NCBI RefSeq assembly: GCF_029203305.1
Contig: NC_089465.1
Span: 372,001-436,000, forward strand
Source: Yamadazyma tenuis
Lineage: Eukaryota; Ascomycota; Pichiomycetes; Serinales; Debaryomycetaceae
Direction: 5' to 3'
Length of the DNA: 64,000 nucleotides
Positions 37,926-46,530 of the stretch are shown here, in pieces. Within the stretch, counting starts at the first letter, position 1; each line of letters opens with the position of its first letter. The translations under genes and the position numbers were made by a program. The notes beneath the pieces are model-generated. The model made no database searches, was not told the DNA's origin, and saw only the letters and a list, made by a program, of their open reading frames with translations.

Positions 37926-40265
37926 ATGTCGTTTTCGGATCTTATCCCCGTGGTCAACAAGTTGCAAGACATTGTCACCACCACGCAAGTGAGCGACTTG
38001 GACTTGCCGATTTTGGCGGTGGTTGGATCGCAGTCGTGTGGTAAATCGTCGGTGTTGGAGAATATTGTGGGAAAAGACTTCTTACCTAGAGGTACTGGGA
38101 TTGTCACCCGAAGACCGTTGATTTTGCAGTTGGTGAACTTGAAACCAGATGAGTTCGCTGCCTGTAGCACCAGCCAGTCCAACAGCGAAAGTGACGAGTA
38201 CTACAACGATGATGAAGACGATGAATTGAAGGAAATCAACTTGGAAGAGCACTTGAAGAAGTTAACCATGGCCAAAAATGGTGGCCTGAAAGGTACTAGT
38301 AGGGTGTCGGCGGACGTAGAATACGGCGAGTTCTTGCACTTGCCGGGCAAGAGGTTCTACAACTTCAAGGAAATCAGACATGAAATTGAGATTGAAACTA
38401 ACCGGGTTGCTGGTAGCAATAAAGGCATCAATCGCATTCCCATAAATTTGAAAATTTATTCCACAAAGGTGTTAGACTTGACTTTGGTGGACTTGCCGGG
38501 CATTACCAAGGTGCCTATCGGTGATCAACCAGGTGACATTGAGAAGCAAACCAGAAACTTGATTTTGGAGTATATTTCTCGTCCAAACTGTATTATTCTT
38601 GCAGTTTCCCCCGCCAATGTGGATTTGGTGAACCTGGAAAGTTTAAAGTTGGCTCGCCAGGTCGATCCCACTGGAAAGAGAACGATTGGAATTTTAACCA
38701 AGTTGGACTTGATGGATGAAGGTACTAACGCCTTGGATATTTTGAAGGGTAATGTTTATCCCTTGAAAATGGGATTTGTGGGCATCATAAACAGATCACA
38801 ATACGATATTTCCATCAACAAGTCTTTGACAGACAGTTTGGGAGATGAGGAAGCATTTTTCAGAAACCACCAGGCGTACCGTACTATTGCTAACAAGTGT
38901 GGTACCCGGTATTTATCGATCAAATTGAACCAGATCTTAATGAGCCATATCAGAGAGAAGTTGCCCGATATCAAGGCTAAGTTGAACACCCTCATTGGAC
39001 AAACTGAACAAGAGTTAATCCAGTACGGCGGAAGTCCGCTTGATGTCATTGAAGACAAGTCGGTGTTGATTCTTAATTTAATGACCAAGTTTGCCCAGAA
39101 CTTTATTAACTCCATAGAGGGGACCAACATCAATGAAATATCTACCAAGGAGTTATGCGGAGGTGCCCGTTTGTACCACATCTACAATGAGGTTTTTGGC
39201 AACGATTTGTCGTTGATAAACCCCACCCACAACTTGACATTGAGAGACATCAGAACCGCCATACGCAACAGTACGGGTTCGCGTCCATCATTGTTTGTAC
39301 CTGAGCTTGCGTTCGACTTGTTGGTAAAGCCACAGATCAAGTTGTTGGAAGAACCCAGTAAAAAGTGTGTGGAATTGGTGTATGAAGAATTGATGAAGAT
39401 TGTGCACAATATTTGCAGCAATGGGATCGAAATCAACCGGTACCCCAAGTTGCAAATGAAGTTGATCGAAGTGGTCAGCGACTTATTGAGAGAACGGTTG
39501 GGACCTACCATTAAGTACGTGGAGTCGTTGATTGAAATCAACAAATCGTACATCAACACCAACCACCCCAATTTTGTGGGCGCTGCAACTGCTATGCGAA
39601 CGGTTTTGGAAGAAAAGCGTAAAGCCGGCGAAATCTCCAAGAAGCCAGTGGTGGAGTCGGATGACAGTGACGAAATCGAAGATATCAACGAAATCGACGA
39701 GGACCTTCCTTCGTCCAAGGTTAACGAGTCTGTGCATATTCAAGAAAAGGACCCTTCAGACTCGTATCTCAACTATTTCTTTGGTAAGGACCCCATCACA
39801 CATCAACAGTACCTCACCACCCAGGCCCAGTTGAACCCTGCTCCGTTCAAGTTTCCTAACAGCCATGAAACGTTGCCGTTGCAGTTCAATAACGACTCTT
39901 CTTCGACGTCATCGACCGCCACCATCATCAACAACAACAACGAGTCGTTTGAAATCGACGAAGGCATCAACGAATTGAATGAAAAGGAACAGTTGGAGTG
40001 CGAGTTGATTCGCCGGTTGATCATCTCGTACTTTGGTATCATTCGCGAAATCATCAAGGACCAAGTGCCCAAGCTGATTATGTGTTTGTTGGTGAACTTT
40101 ATCCGCGACAATATCCAGAATCAGTTGGTGATTAAGTTGTACAATGAAAAATTATTTGACAACTTGTTGGTGGAAGACGAAAATATCCAGATCGAGAGAG
40201 AAAAGTGTTATAACTTGTTGAAGACTTATAAGGATGCTGCTAAGATCATCAATGAAGTTGTTTGA
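37926..40265 (+). CDS. DNM1: Dynamin-related GTPase Dnm1 (mitochondrial/peroxisomal fission)
   Basis: A 779-aa dynamin-family GTPase that forms rings around mitochondria and peroxisomes. G1 is GSQSCGKSS (34-42), with Cys38 where S. cerevisiae Dnm1 has Ser; G3 is LVDLPG and G4 is TKLD. The charged insert after G1 (about 70-105, Asp/Glu-rich) is typical of Dnm1. The stalk includes CGGARLYHIYNEVFG and TAIRNSTGSRPSLFVPE. A variable insert B (about 575-690) begins around acidic repeats and contains YLNYFFGKD, shared with S. cerevisiae Dnm1 and absent from Vps1. The GED ends the protein. A CTG codon at residue 717 falls where Dnm1 and human Drp1 have Ala. Confidence 0.94.
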   Translation: MSFSDLIPVVNKLQDIVTTTQVSDLDLPILAVVGSQSCGKSSVLENIVGKDFLPRGTGIVTRRPLILQLVNLKPDEFAACSTSQSNSESDEYYNDDEDDELKEINLEEHLKKLTMAKNGGLKGTSRVSADVEYGEFLHLPGKRFYNFKEIRHEIEIETNRVAGSNKGINRIPINLKIYSTKVLDLTLVDLPGITKVPIGDQPGDIEKQTRNLILEYISRPNCIILAVSPANVDLVNLESLKLARQVDPTGKRTIGILTKLDLMDEGTNALDILKGNVYPLKMGFVGIINRSQYDISINKSLTDSLGDEEAFFRNHQAYRTIANKCGTRYLSIKLNQILMSHIREKLPDIKAKLNTLIGQTEQELIQYGGSPLDVIEDKSVLILNLMTKFAQNFINSIEGTNINEISTKELCGGARLYHIYNEVFGNDLSLINPTHNLTLRDIRTAIRNSTGSRPSLFVPELAFDLLVKPQIKLLEEPSKKCVELVYEELMKIVHNICSNGIEINRYPKLQMKLIEVVSDLLRERLGPTIKYVESLIEINKSYINTNHPNFVGAATAMRTVLEEKRKAGEISKKPVVESDDSDEIEDINEIDEDLPSSKVNESVHIQEKDPSDSYLNYFFGKDPITHQQYLTTQAQLNPAPFKFPNSHETLPLQFNNDSSSTSSTATIINNNNESFEIDEGINELNEKEQLECELIRRLIISYFGIIREIIKDQVPKLIMCLLVNFIRDNIQNQLVIKLYNEKLFDNLLVEDENIQIEREKCYNLLKTYKDAAKIINEVV

Positions 40266-41153
40266 TAAGGGGTGGTTGTACCGGTGAGCCGGTTCTGTAC
40301 AGTTGATTCATGTGAATCGCGATGTAAATAGCAATAAATGTCTAACGGAGTTAATAAAGGTTTTGAAGGACAGAGACCGCGCTAGATTCAGTCGATGATA
40401 ATTGGTTCTTGGGGTATTTTTCATTTGTTTCAAGGGATTTCTACTAGCGAGTAGCACACTCTATGCACCTTGACTAATGGAGCCATTACTGGAAGTCAAG
40501 CTATCACCAGGTCCCATTTATAAGATGATCCTCCAGGCGTGATCAACTTGTCATTGATAATTGAAAGACTCTAGATTGTTGTAATGGTGAAAGTTGGATT
40601 TGGATTTGTGTGTCTCAATATATAGATTTACCGAATAGAAAAAAAGAATATCTAAAACGTAGGAACTGACGTGTAAAATATTTTATTGACACATTTTCAG
40701 GCCCGACATTTACTTCCTCTGTTTAGTGTCTGTTTTTCCTTCCTTTTTTTCCTCTCAAGATTACAGGACTTCTTAAATCAGAAAAAAAGATAAGGTGGCT
40801 ATTCCTATAGCCAGCTACTTCTTTAAAATGCTGTCTCTACTTGTCTAACAGTTAACTGGAGATGAGATACCGCGATGGAATGTCGCGGCAGCGCATATGC
40901 ATAAGAAAACCTCAACACTCGGCCGTTAGCCGTCATTGCCGCTGCGAAGTGCGCTATCAGGAGTAGCCCAACCCCCGCGCACGCCCCGCCACATTCTCCC
41001 TAAGTTCTGGCCCCGCGATACCAGGCGATTGCAACGCAACGTGGCCTCGTGGGTTGCTAAAAATACCCAAACTTAAAAGCCTGCAATCCCTCCCAACAAA
41101 CTCCTTGTTTTAAACAAGTCCCTTTCATTGCGGTCACTTCAGCACACACCAGG
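40266..41153. other. 0.9-kb intergenic region
   Basis: Promoter of the Anp1-family gene and 3' flank of DNM1. It holds T-rich tracts near 40735, a CCGCGA-N7-TCGCGG inverted repeat (40870-40888) and a second CCGCGATA at 41012-41019. No coding frame or RNA gene was found. Confidence 0.5.
40870..40888. promoter_or_regulatory. Inverted repeat CCGCGA-N7-TCGCGG
   Basis: Perfect 6-bp arms around a 7-bp spacer, about 265 bp upstream of the Anp1-family ATG. A half site recurs near 41012. It suits a zinc-cluster-type dimer site; the factor is not known. Confidence 0.3.
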
Positions 41154-42266
41154 ATGTCTTATCGCCAAGCACCACAAATGTTTAAGCGACCTAGTACGGT
41201 CATAGCCTTGGTGCTCACCACCATCTTATGTATTATTCTTCTTAGTTTCCACACGGGAATGAGCCAGCTCAGACAAACTTTCACAGTGCACCACTTTGAA
41301 AACGAGTACCAAAAGGTCGAAATCCGCAACCTGATCTCCCCCTACACTGACGACAGAGACACGCTACTCATCCTTTCGGTGGTTGGTGGTCCAGAGTCGT
41401 ACGGCAAGGACAGATCCATAGGAGACTTTTTCGAAACCTTGAACACCATCAAGTTCCCTTCTACCCAGGTATCGTTGGGATTGCTCGTGGGCGACACAGC
41501 CGAGTTCGAGGCGGTGGTGGCCTACTTTAAGCAGTATTTTAACCTGTTGTCGTACCAAAAGATGCACGAGTATATCCACAAGGTGACGATTCTCACCGCT
41601 CCGTTCATTGAAGAATCATTTTCTCAGATCGACCGTGGTGATAGGCACAACGATGGTGTACAGCGGTTGCGCCGGCGGACCATAGCACGGTCCAGGAACT
41701 TTGTGTTGAACAACGTTCTTGCAGCCGAAAAATTCACGTTGTTTGTGGACAGTGACATTATCGCGTTCCAGCACCGAGATATGGTTAAGCGGTTCATCAA
41801 GGCGGATCACGATATCGTTGTTCCACGAGTGATCCGAGGCGATCTCTCCGACTACGACAAGAACTCGTGGGTCGGCGAGCGGACCAAGCCCAACGAAGAA
41901 CAGTTGGCCAAGATGGACAACGGTGACTGGGAAAACTGGGACTATGTTCCCCGGGATGTTACCGACAAAATGGTGCATTTTGATACATTTTTGAATAACA
42001 AGAAGGACTTGGACAAATCGGCACCCGAGAACCTGCTAGACTTCTCGATGAAGTTGGATAGTGTGGGAGGAGCCATTCTTTTTGTCAAGTCGATAATCTA
42101 CAAACAGGGAATCCAGTTCCCACCTAATTACATCGTGGGCACGACATGGGACCGACTCGAGGGATACGACGGCATAGAAACCGAAGGTTTGTGCTACACC
42201 GCCAAGTCCTGCAACTATCTGTGCTGGGGAATGCCCAACTTGGTTGCTGAGCACTCTGTAGAGTAG
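41154..42266 (+). CDS. Anp1-family mannan polymerase-type protein (GT62), divergent
   Basis: A 370-aa type II membrane protein of the Anp1/Mnn9/Van1 family (GT62), Golgi subunits of alpha-1,6-mannan polymerases. A short tail and signal anchor (about 16-34) precede the catalytic part. The family block DGVQRLRRRTIARSRNFVL is present, followed by LFVDSDI with the DxD-type site and later ETEG. Compared with my recollection of S. cerevisiae Anp1, Van1 and Mnn9, the middle (DKNSWVGERTKPNEEQLAKM) and end (CWGMPNLVAEHSVE) diverge, so it may be a separate clade. Its stop is only 45 bp before the RTT109 ATG. Confidence 0.78.
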   Translation: MSYRQAPQMFKRPSTVIALVLTTILCIILLSFHTGMSQLRQTFTVHHFENEYQKVEIRNLISPYTDDRDTLLILSVVGGPESYGKDRSIGDFFETLNTIKFPSTQVSLGLLVGDTAEFEAVVAYFKQYFNLLSYQKMHEYIHKVTILTAPFIEESFSQIDRGDRHNDGVQRLRRRTIARSRNFVLNNVLAAEKFTLFVDSDIIAFQHRDMVKRFIKADHDIVVPRVIRGDLSDYDKNSWVGERTKPNEEQLAKMDNGDWENWDYVPRDVTDKMVHFDTFLNNKKDLDKSAPENLLDFSMKLDSVGGAILFVKSIIYKQGIQFPPNYIVGTTWDRLEGYDGIETEGLCYTAKSCNYLCWGMPNLVAEHSVE

Positions 42267-42282
42267 AATGATTTAATATAGA

Positions 42283-42294
42283 TTTAGCGCGAAA
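42283..42294 (+). promoter_or_regulatory. G1/S-type element upstream of RTT109
   Basis: TTTAGCGCGAAA contains CGCGAAA (SCB core) and resembles an E2F site. It ends 17 bp before the RTT109 ATG, within the 45-bp spacer. This fits SBF/MBF-driven, S-phase expression. Confidence 0.45.
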
Positions 42295-42311
42295 CCTGAA
42301 AAATCATCGCC

Positions 42312-43478
42312 ATGACTTTGCAACAACAATTGGAGGATGTGCTTCCTAAGGGCCACACGTTTCGTGTGTTGCACGTGCAGTCGGAGCCCAAGCAATGTAC
42401 GAATCTCATTAAGTACGGACTGGAACATTCAGCTGCCTCCAAGCCTCAATTGACCATCAAAATCAAGCATTTTCTTCTCGTGATATCCAGTGACAATTTG
42501 GTGCTCTTCGGCATCGAAGTCTATAATTACTTTACGGTTGCGGAAATCAATACACAGTACTTGTTTGTCAGTAAGGTTGATACTACCGGACTCACGGACC
42601 TCAAAATCAATGCTAACAAGCTTATCAATCGGTTTCTTCAGTCGTTGATTTCCATCAACCACACCTCACTCACATATCGCGTCAAATCACCCAAACTGTC
42701 GACGATCAAGAAAATCAATAAGCTTTTGAGTCCACTGAAGCCGAGTTATAGGACCGTGCAACTTTCAGACAAGTTCATTACCAAAGTGTCGCTTTTCACC
42801 AAGTCTTCAAATCAGTACTTCTTTCCCGAAAGCAGCAAGAATCTTCATAAGCACCTTATAGATGGCGACAAGTTGCTTCGGTGGTGGCTCCAGTTGATTG
42901 ACGACACGCTAGCAGATTCCCAAGTCAAATTCACCAAAAAGCTCATGATTCCTGGCTCTCACAGCCCACATCCTTACTTATTGTCCGGATGGGAGCTTGG
43001 ATCTGTTTTCGGAGAGAACCAGAGGGCTGTCTACAACATTCCAAGCTTTCCTGATGACCCCAAGACAAGGTTCCTTGAGTTTCTTGTTGTTGAAAACCGG
43101 GTAAAGTTGAAGTTGCCTGAATTCTATGAGGAATTGGGATTTCGACAAGAGTTTCGGTTGGGGAACGTCGTAGGGATCATTGGATGTGAGCTGGAGGTTA
43201 TGAGTTCATCACCTGATATGGGAGCTAGATACGAGCCGGTTGTTCTCTCGAATAAACAGTATAAGCAGCTTATAAAGGTGATCAAATCCGAGGATTTTAG
43301 TATCTGTGACGATGTGAGGCTTTTGGTCAACACAAAACTCCCTTTCTTTTTGAGGTTACACCACAAGCTGTTTGAGTACTCATACCTTTGTGGGAAATAT
43401 GAGCATAGTAAAGTACTGAAGTCAACGGTGGTTCAGGTGAACAACTTATCAGGATTAGTGAGAAAGAAGAAAAAGTGA
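42312..43478 (+). CDS. RTT109: Histone H3-K56 acetyltransferase Rtt109
   Basis: A 388-aa fungal histone acetyltransferase with a p300-like fold that, with Asf1 and Vps75, acetylates newly made H3 on Lys56 and Lys9. It starts MTLQQQLEDVLPKGHTFRVLHVQSEP, a family N-terminus. The key block at about 220-260 reads LLSGWELGSVFGEN...PSFPDDPKTRFLEFLV, with the Asp-Asp pair (PDDPKTRF) of the family's active-site region. Next is LPEFYEELGFRQEFRLGNVVGI. The C-terminus is basic (VRKKKK), probably a nuclear signal. It is tightly spaced with the gene before it and carries a G1/S element. Confidence 0.92.
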   Translation: MTLQQQLEDVLPKGHTFRVLHVQSEPKQCTNLIKYGLEHSAASKPQLTIKIKHFLLVISSDNLVLFGIEVYNYFTVAEINTQYLFVSKVDTTGLTDLKINANKLINRFLQSLISINHTSLTYRVKSPKLSTIKKINKLLSPLKPSYRTVQLSDKFITKVSLFTKSSNQYFFPESSKNLHKHLIDGDKLLRWWLQLIDDTLADSQVKFTKKLMIPGSHSPHPYLLSGWELGSVFGENQRAVYNIPSFPDDPKTRFLEFLVVENRVKLKLPEFYEELGFRQEFRLGNVVGIIGCELEVMSSSPDMGARYEPVVLSNKQYKQLIKVIKSEDFSICDDVRLLVNTKLPFFLRLHHKLFEYSYLCGKYEHSKVLKSTVVQVNNLSGLVRKKKK

Positions 43479-43660
43479 GTGGGTACAAGTATACATCCCC
43501 AAGCGGACCGACCCATATACCCACCAGTTCTAGCTCATACATGCCCCTCCGATGTCTGCTAATCGCGCACATTGCCCATTCGTTCCATCCTACTTTCGCA
43601 CCTGCGCATGGGTGCTCGTAAATGTTTGTGCACCCACTTTTGCAACTTTACCAACCACAA

Positions 43661-44554
43661 ATGAAATTTCTTCCTTTATTGGTGGTTATCCGTGCCATTG
43701 CCGCCGCTGGCCTCAACCTCCCTTTTCTGCTCCCTCCAGGTATCACCCGGCTAGTGGGCGGTCCTACATTGCCATTTCCACAGTGGCTCACGGACTTCAC
43801 GGGCCTCAAAGAATGGCCTGGTTTGGATCCTCCCTTCATCCCATTAGACTTTATTGATTTCTCCAAAATCGAACCCGCAAACCACCACATCCAAGGACAA
43901 TGCGATATGATCACGCCTACGAGCTGCTCGTTTGACTGTCAGAACTGTGTGTCGTTTGATGATGTTTACACTTGTCCAGTGTTGTCGCAAACGTTTGATG
44001 ACGGACCCACCCCAGCAACCACAAAACTACTTGCCAATTTGAAGACTAAGACCACATTCTTCGTGTTGGGCCACAACGTGGCCAAGTATCCCGACACCTA
44101 CCGCCAGGCGGTAGCAGCGGGTCATATCATGGGATCACACACATGGTCTCATAAGTTCTTGCCCAGCTTGCTGAACGAAGAGATCATCGCACAAATACAA
44201 TGGAGTATCTGGGCCATGAATGCCACGGGTCACCACCTCCCCAAGTGGTTCCGGCCGCCCTACGGTGGACTCGATAATCGGGTTCGTAGCATCGTTCGCC
44301 AGTTTGGCATGCAGAACGTATTATGGGATTACGACACATTTGACTGGAAATTGAACGACAACTCCAAGTCTGCAGGACAGGTGGTGGCCGAAGTGGATCA
44401 ACTCATCAAGTCCCGTACCCATGGTCTCATGCTCGAGCACGATATGATGGTGCAGACGGTGAATATTGGCATTGACATCAACAAAAAGCTTCCTAGCCAA
44501 ATGACGGTTCCACAGTGCATAGGAGGAATCGACTATATCAAGAGGTTCAACTAG
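43661..44554 (+). CDS. CDA2: Chitin deacetylase (Cda2-like)
   Basis: A 297-aa secreted polysaccharide deacetylase (CE4) that turns chitin into chitosan in the wall, used in yeasts for spore walls. The start at 43661 gives MKFLPLLVVIRAIAAAG, a good signal peptide; an in-frame ATG at 43622 would add 13 residues. NodB motifs are intact: TFDDGP (catalytic base and metal Asp), GSHTWSH (metal His pair), RPPYGGLDNRV (motif 3), and late DTFDW and LEHD blocks. Four Cys near the N-terminus (QCDMITPTSCSFDC) are shared with yeast Cda1/Cda2. CDA2 rather than CDA1 is a guess. Confidence 0.9.
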   Translation: MKFLPLLVVIRAIAAAGLNLPFLLPPGITRLVGGPTLPFPQWLTDFTGLKEWPGLDPPFIPLDFIDFSKIEPANHHIQGQCDMITPTSCSFDCQNCVSFDDVYTCPVLSQTFDDGPTPATTKLLANLKTKTTFFVLGHNVAKYPDTYRQAVAAGHIMGSHTWSHKFLPSLLNEEIIAQIQWSIWAMNATGHHLPKWFRPPYGGLDNRVRSIVRQFGMQNVLWDYDTFDWKLNDNSKSAGQVVAEVDQLIKSRTHGLMLEHDMMVQTVNIGIDINKKLPSQMTVPQCIGGIDYIKRFN

Positions 44555-44667
44555 ATACCAACATATATTAAACACACAAGTATATTAAACACGTTATATT
44601 AAAACATGAAACTCAATTCCTAAACAAATATATAAAACCAGACCCAAAGGTACCCAAGCTTCTAAGC

Positions 44668-45420
44668 TCAAGCAGACGCACTAACAACAGGAGCCGAAGG
44701 AGCGGCAGCGGCATTCTCAACTGACCCGTTCAAAAATGGGATTCCGTGCTTCGCATCACTGATAAGAGAATCAGCCTTGCTCTTGGTTTGGGCAGCCACG
44801 TCGTTGACGTAGTTGGTGGTAGTAGCCTTGAAGGGCTCAAAGAATTTAGCGTTCACGTCGGCCCACACAGTTTTGGCGGTGCCGAGTGCCACCACAACTC
44901 TCTTGCTAATCTCGTTGGAGGCAGTGGCAGAGCTATATTGCAGGTTGTATGTGTTGATCAAGTAACTGGAAGCTCCCGTGTAGGTGTCAACTGCAGTCGA
45001 CTTGGATCTGGTGACCAATTCGCCAGTGATGGCGTAGGTGTTGGAGATCTCCAGTTCAGCCAACTTTAAGCCAGCCTCAGCTTTGGGCAAAAAGTAGTTC
45101 ACTTGCTCCAAGTAAAGAGCATTGAACTTTTTCAATACTGCAGACGCCTTCAGTTTGGCGTATTCCACGGACTTACTGGGTAAGGTGATGGCCCAGTCAA
45201 ATGTGTTCAACACAAGTTCGTTGAATTTGAGGTCAATAAACTTTAAGCCTTCAATTAATTTGGGATAGGTAGCAGCATAATCGATTGCTTTAACACTCAA
45301 AGCTTCCAAGTAATGGTACACAGCAACCACTAAACCGAAAGAGGCTAAGAAGCTGGTGACCTTGGATACCAAGGAGTAGGACTTGATGTGGTTAACAGAA
45401 GTAGAAGTGAATTTTGCCAT
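44668..45420 (-). CDS. Perilipin-like lipid-droplet protein (Pln1/Pet10-like)
   Basis: A 250-aa protein with repeated amphipathic helices and no Cys. The N-terminal half carries HIKSYSLVSKVTSFLASFG, then patterns such as DLKFNELVLNTFDWAITLPSK. The tail is Ala/Ser-rich (AAAAPSAPVVSASA). This pattern fits the fungal perilipin Pln1/Pet10, which coats lipid droplets. It is not an Sps4 type. Codons are strongly biased, suggesting abundant expression. The assignment is by pattern, not an exact motif, so moderate confidence is given. Confidence 0.6.
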   Translation of the reverse strand: MAKFTSTSVNHIKSYSLVSKVTSFLASFGLVVAVYHYLEALSVKAIDYAATYPKLIEGLKFIDLKFNELVLNTFDWAITLPSKSVEYAKLKASAVLKKFNALYLEQVNYFLPKAEAGLKLAELEISNTYAITGELVTRSKSTAVDTYTGASSYLINTYNLQYSSATASNEISKRVVVALGTAKTVWADVNAKFFEPFKATTTNYVNDVAAQTKSKADSLISDAKHGIPFLNGSVENAAAAPSAPVVSASA

Positions 45421-46530
45421 TTGAAAATAATTGAATTAAAATGTGGTAATTGTGGTAATTCTTTCTATCCTTAAATATTTTTTTTCGCTAGGAAATTTAT
45501 GGCTTATCTGATGAGTAGCGCAACCAAGGTGAAATGCAAGTATAAAAATGCGTTTGTGAAAGGGATGAGTTTATAATAATACAGGTTTGGTTAGAACAAG
45601 ATGTAATCACCAACAGTTATGAATTTTCTGGGGGTTGCTATCACCCAGGAATTTTGTATCTATTTATACAAGTCTGGGCGTGCGCTGCCGTACGGGACGA
45701 TTTTTCACATGCTCGGCGACACGTCTCGAGGATCACCCGCCTGAGATCCTAGGTCTTCCAAATGAATAAACTGGTATGTATAAGCTGGTATACATAACCG
45801 TTCATTTGGTAGCAAGCGTATGACAGTTGGTGGAAATTGGTGGTTTGTTGTTGAAGAGGGTCCTTTGAAAATTGCAGCCAAAATGAGATGTGTACCGCGG
45901 TGAAAAAGACCGCAGGCTAGAACTACCGCAGGCGACAAGGAACCGGGGGATAGGAAATAGGAACCGGGGCAGATATACCGGGGGATAAGAACCAAGGGCT
46001 GGGGGAACTCGGCTGTAGCTGGGTATCACTTTGCGATCCTACAGTACAAGTGAAATATGGTTGCTGTGGACGTCTGCAAAAAGATTTGCACATTCTGTTC
46101 CTCTACATTTCAACCTTGACATTATACATCACCATATGTTTTCTGTGGCATTCATTTGCTGTTTGCTGTGGAACCGTGTATTTTTTCGCCATTGCTCGAT
46201 CCCACTAGGACAAAGGGGCTTTGCCTCAAGCGCAACTCAAATGATTGATCTCGCCGCAGTTGCAACTGCGGCTAGATGCGGCTACAACCGTGTACCAAGA
46301 ATACCAATATCCATATTGATGATGTGCTGGTGTAAAATCTGGCTTGGTGGATATCCGTGGCCAAAACGTTTCTCCTGCGCCCATAATTTTGGTCAAGTGC
46401 CGATCTGATCGATCTTCGGTTTCATGTGGTGAATGTGAAAGTTGCTGCGAAAAGCCCAAATCGTAAATTTGACAGATTTTGTCTAAACCTTGTAGTTAAA
46501 TACGTCAAACCCATTTTTATTAGATACAAA
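45421..46530. other. 1.1-kb intergenic region with repeats and palindrome
   Basis: Upstream region of the perilipin-like gene and 3' flank of the M20 gene. It holds two ACCGCAGGC copies (45909-45917, 45925-45933), two ACCGGGGGATA copies and one diverged copy (45942-45987), and an 18-bp palindrome (46254-46271). A plus-strand frame at 46031-46408 starts with TTG and is rejected. Confidence 0.5.
46254..46271. promoter_or_regulatory. Perfect 18-bp palindrome
   Basis: CCGCAGTTGCAACTGCGG is fully symmetric. It overlaps a direct repeat, GCGGCTA-GAT-GCGGCTA (46268-46284). It lies about 830 bp upstream of the perilipin-like start and about 260 bp past the M20 stop. Role unknown. Confidence 0.4.

Noticed and set aside
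46031..46408. 125-codon plus-strand frame before the M20 gene
   Set aside because: It starts with TTG and its sequence is Trp/Cys-rich without any coherent domain.
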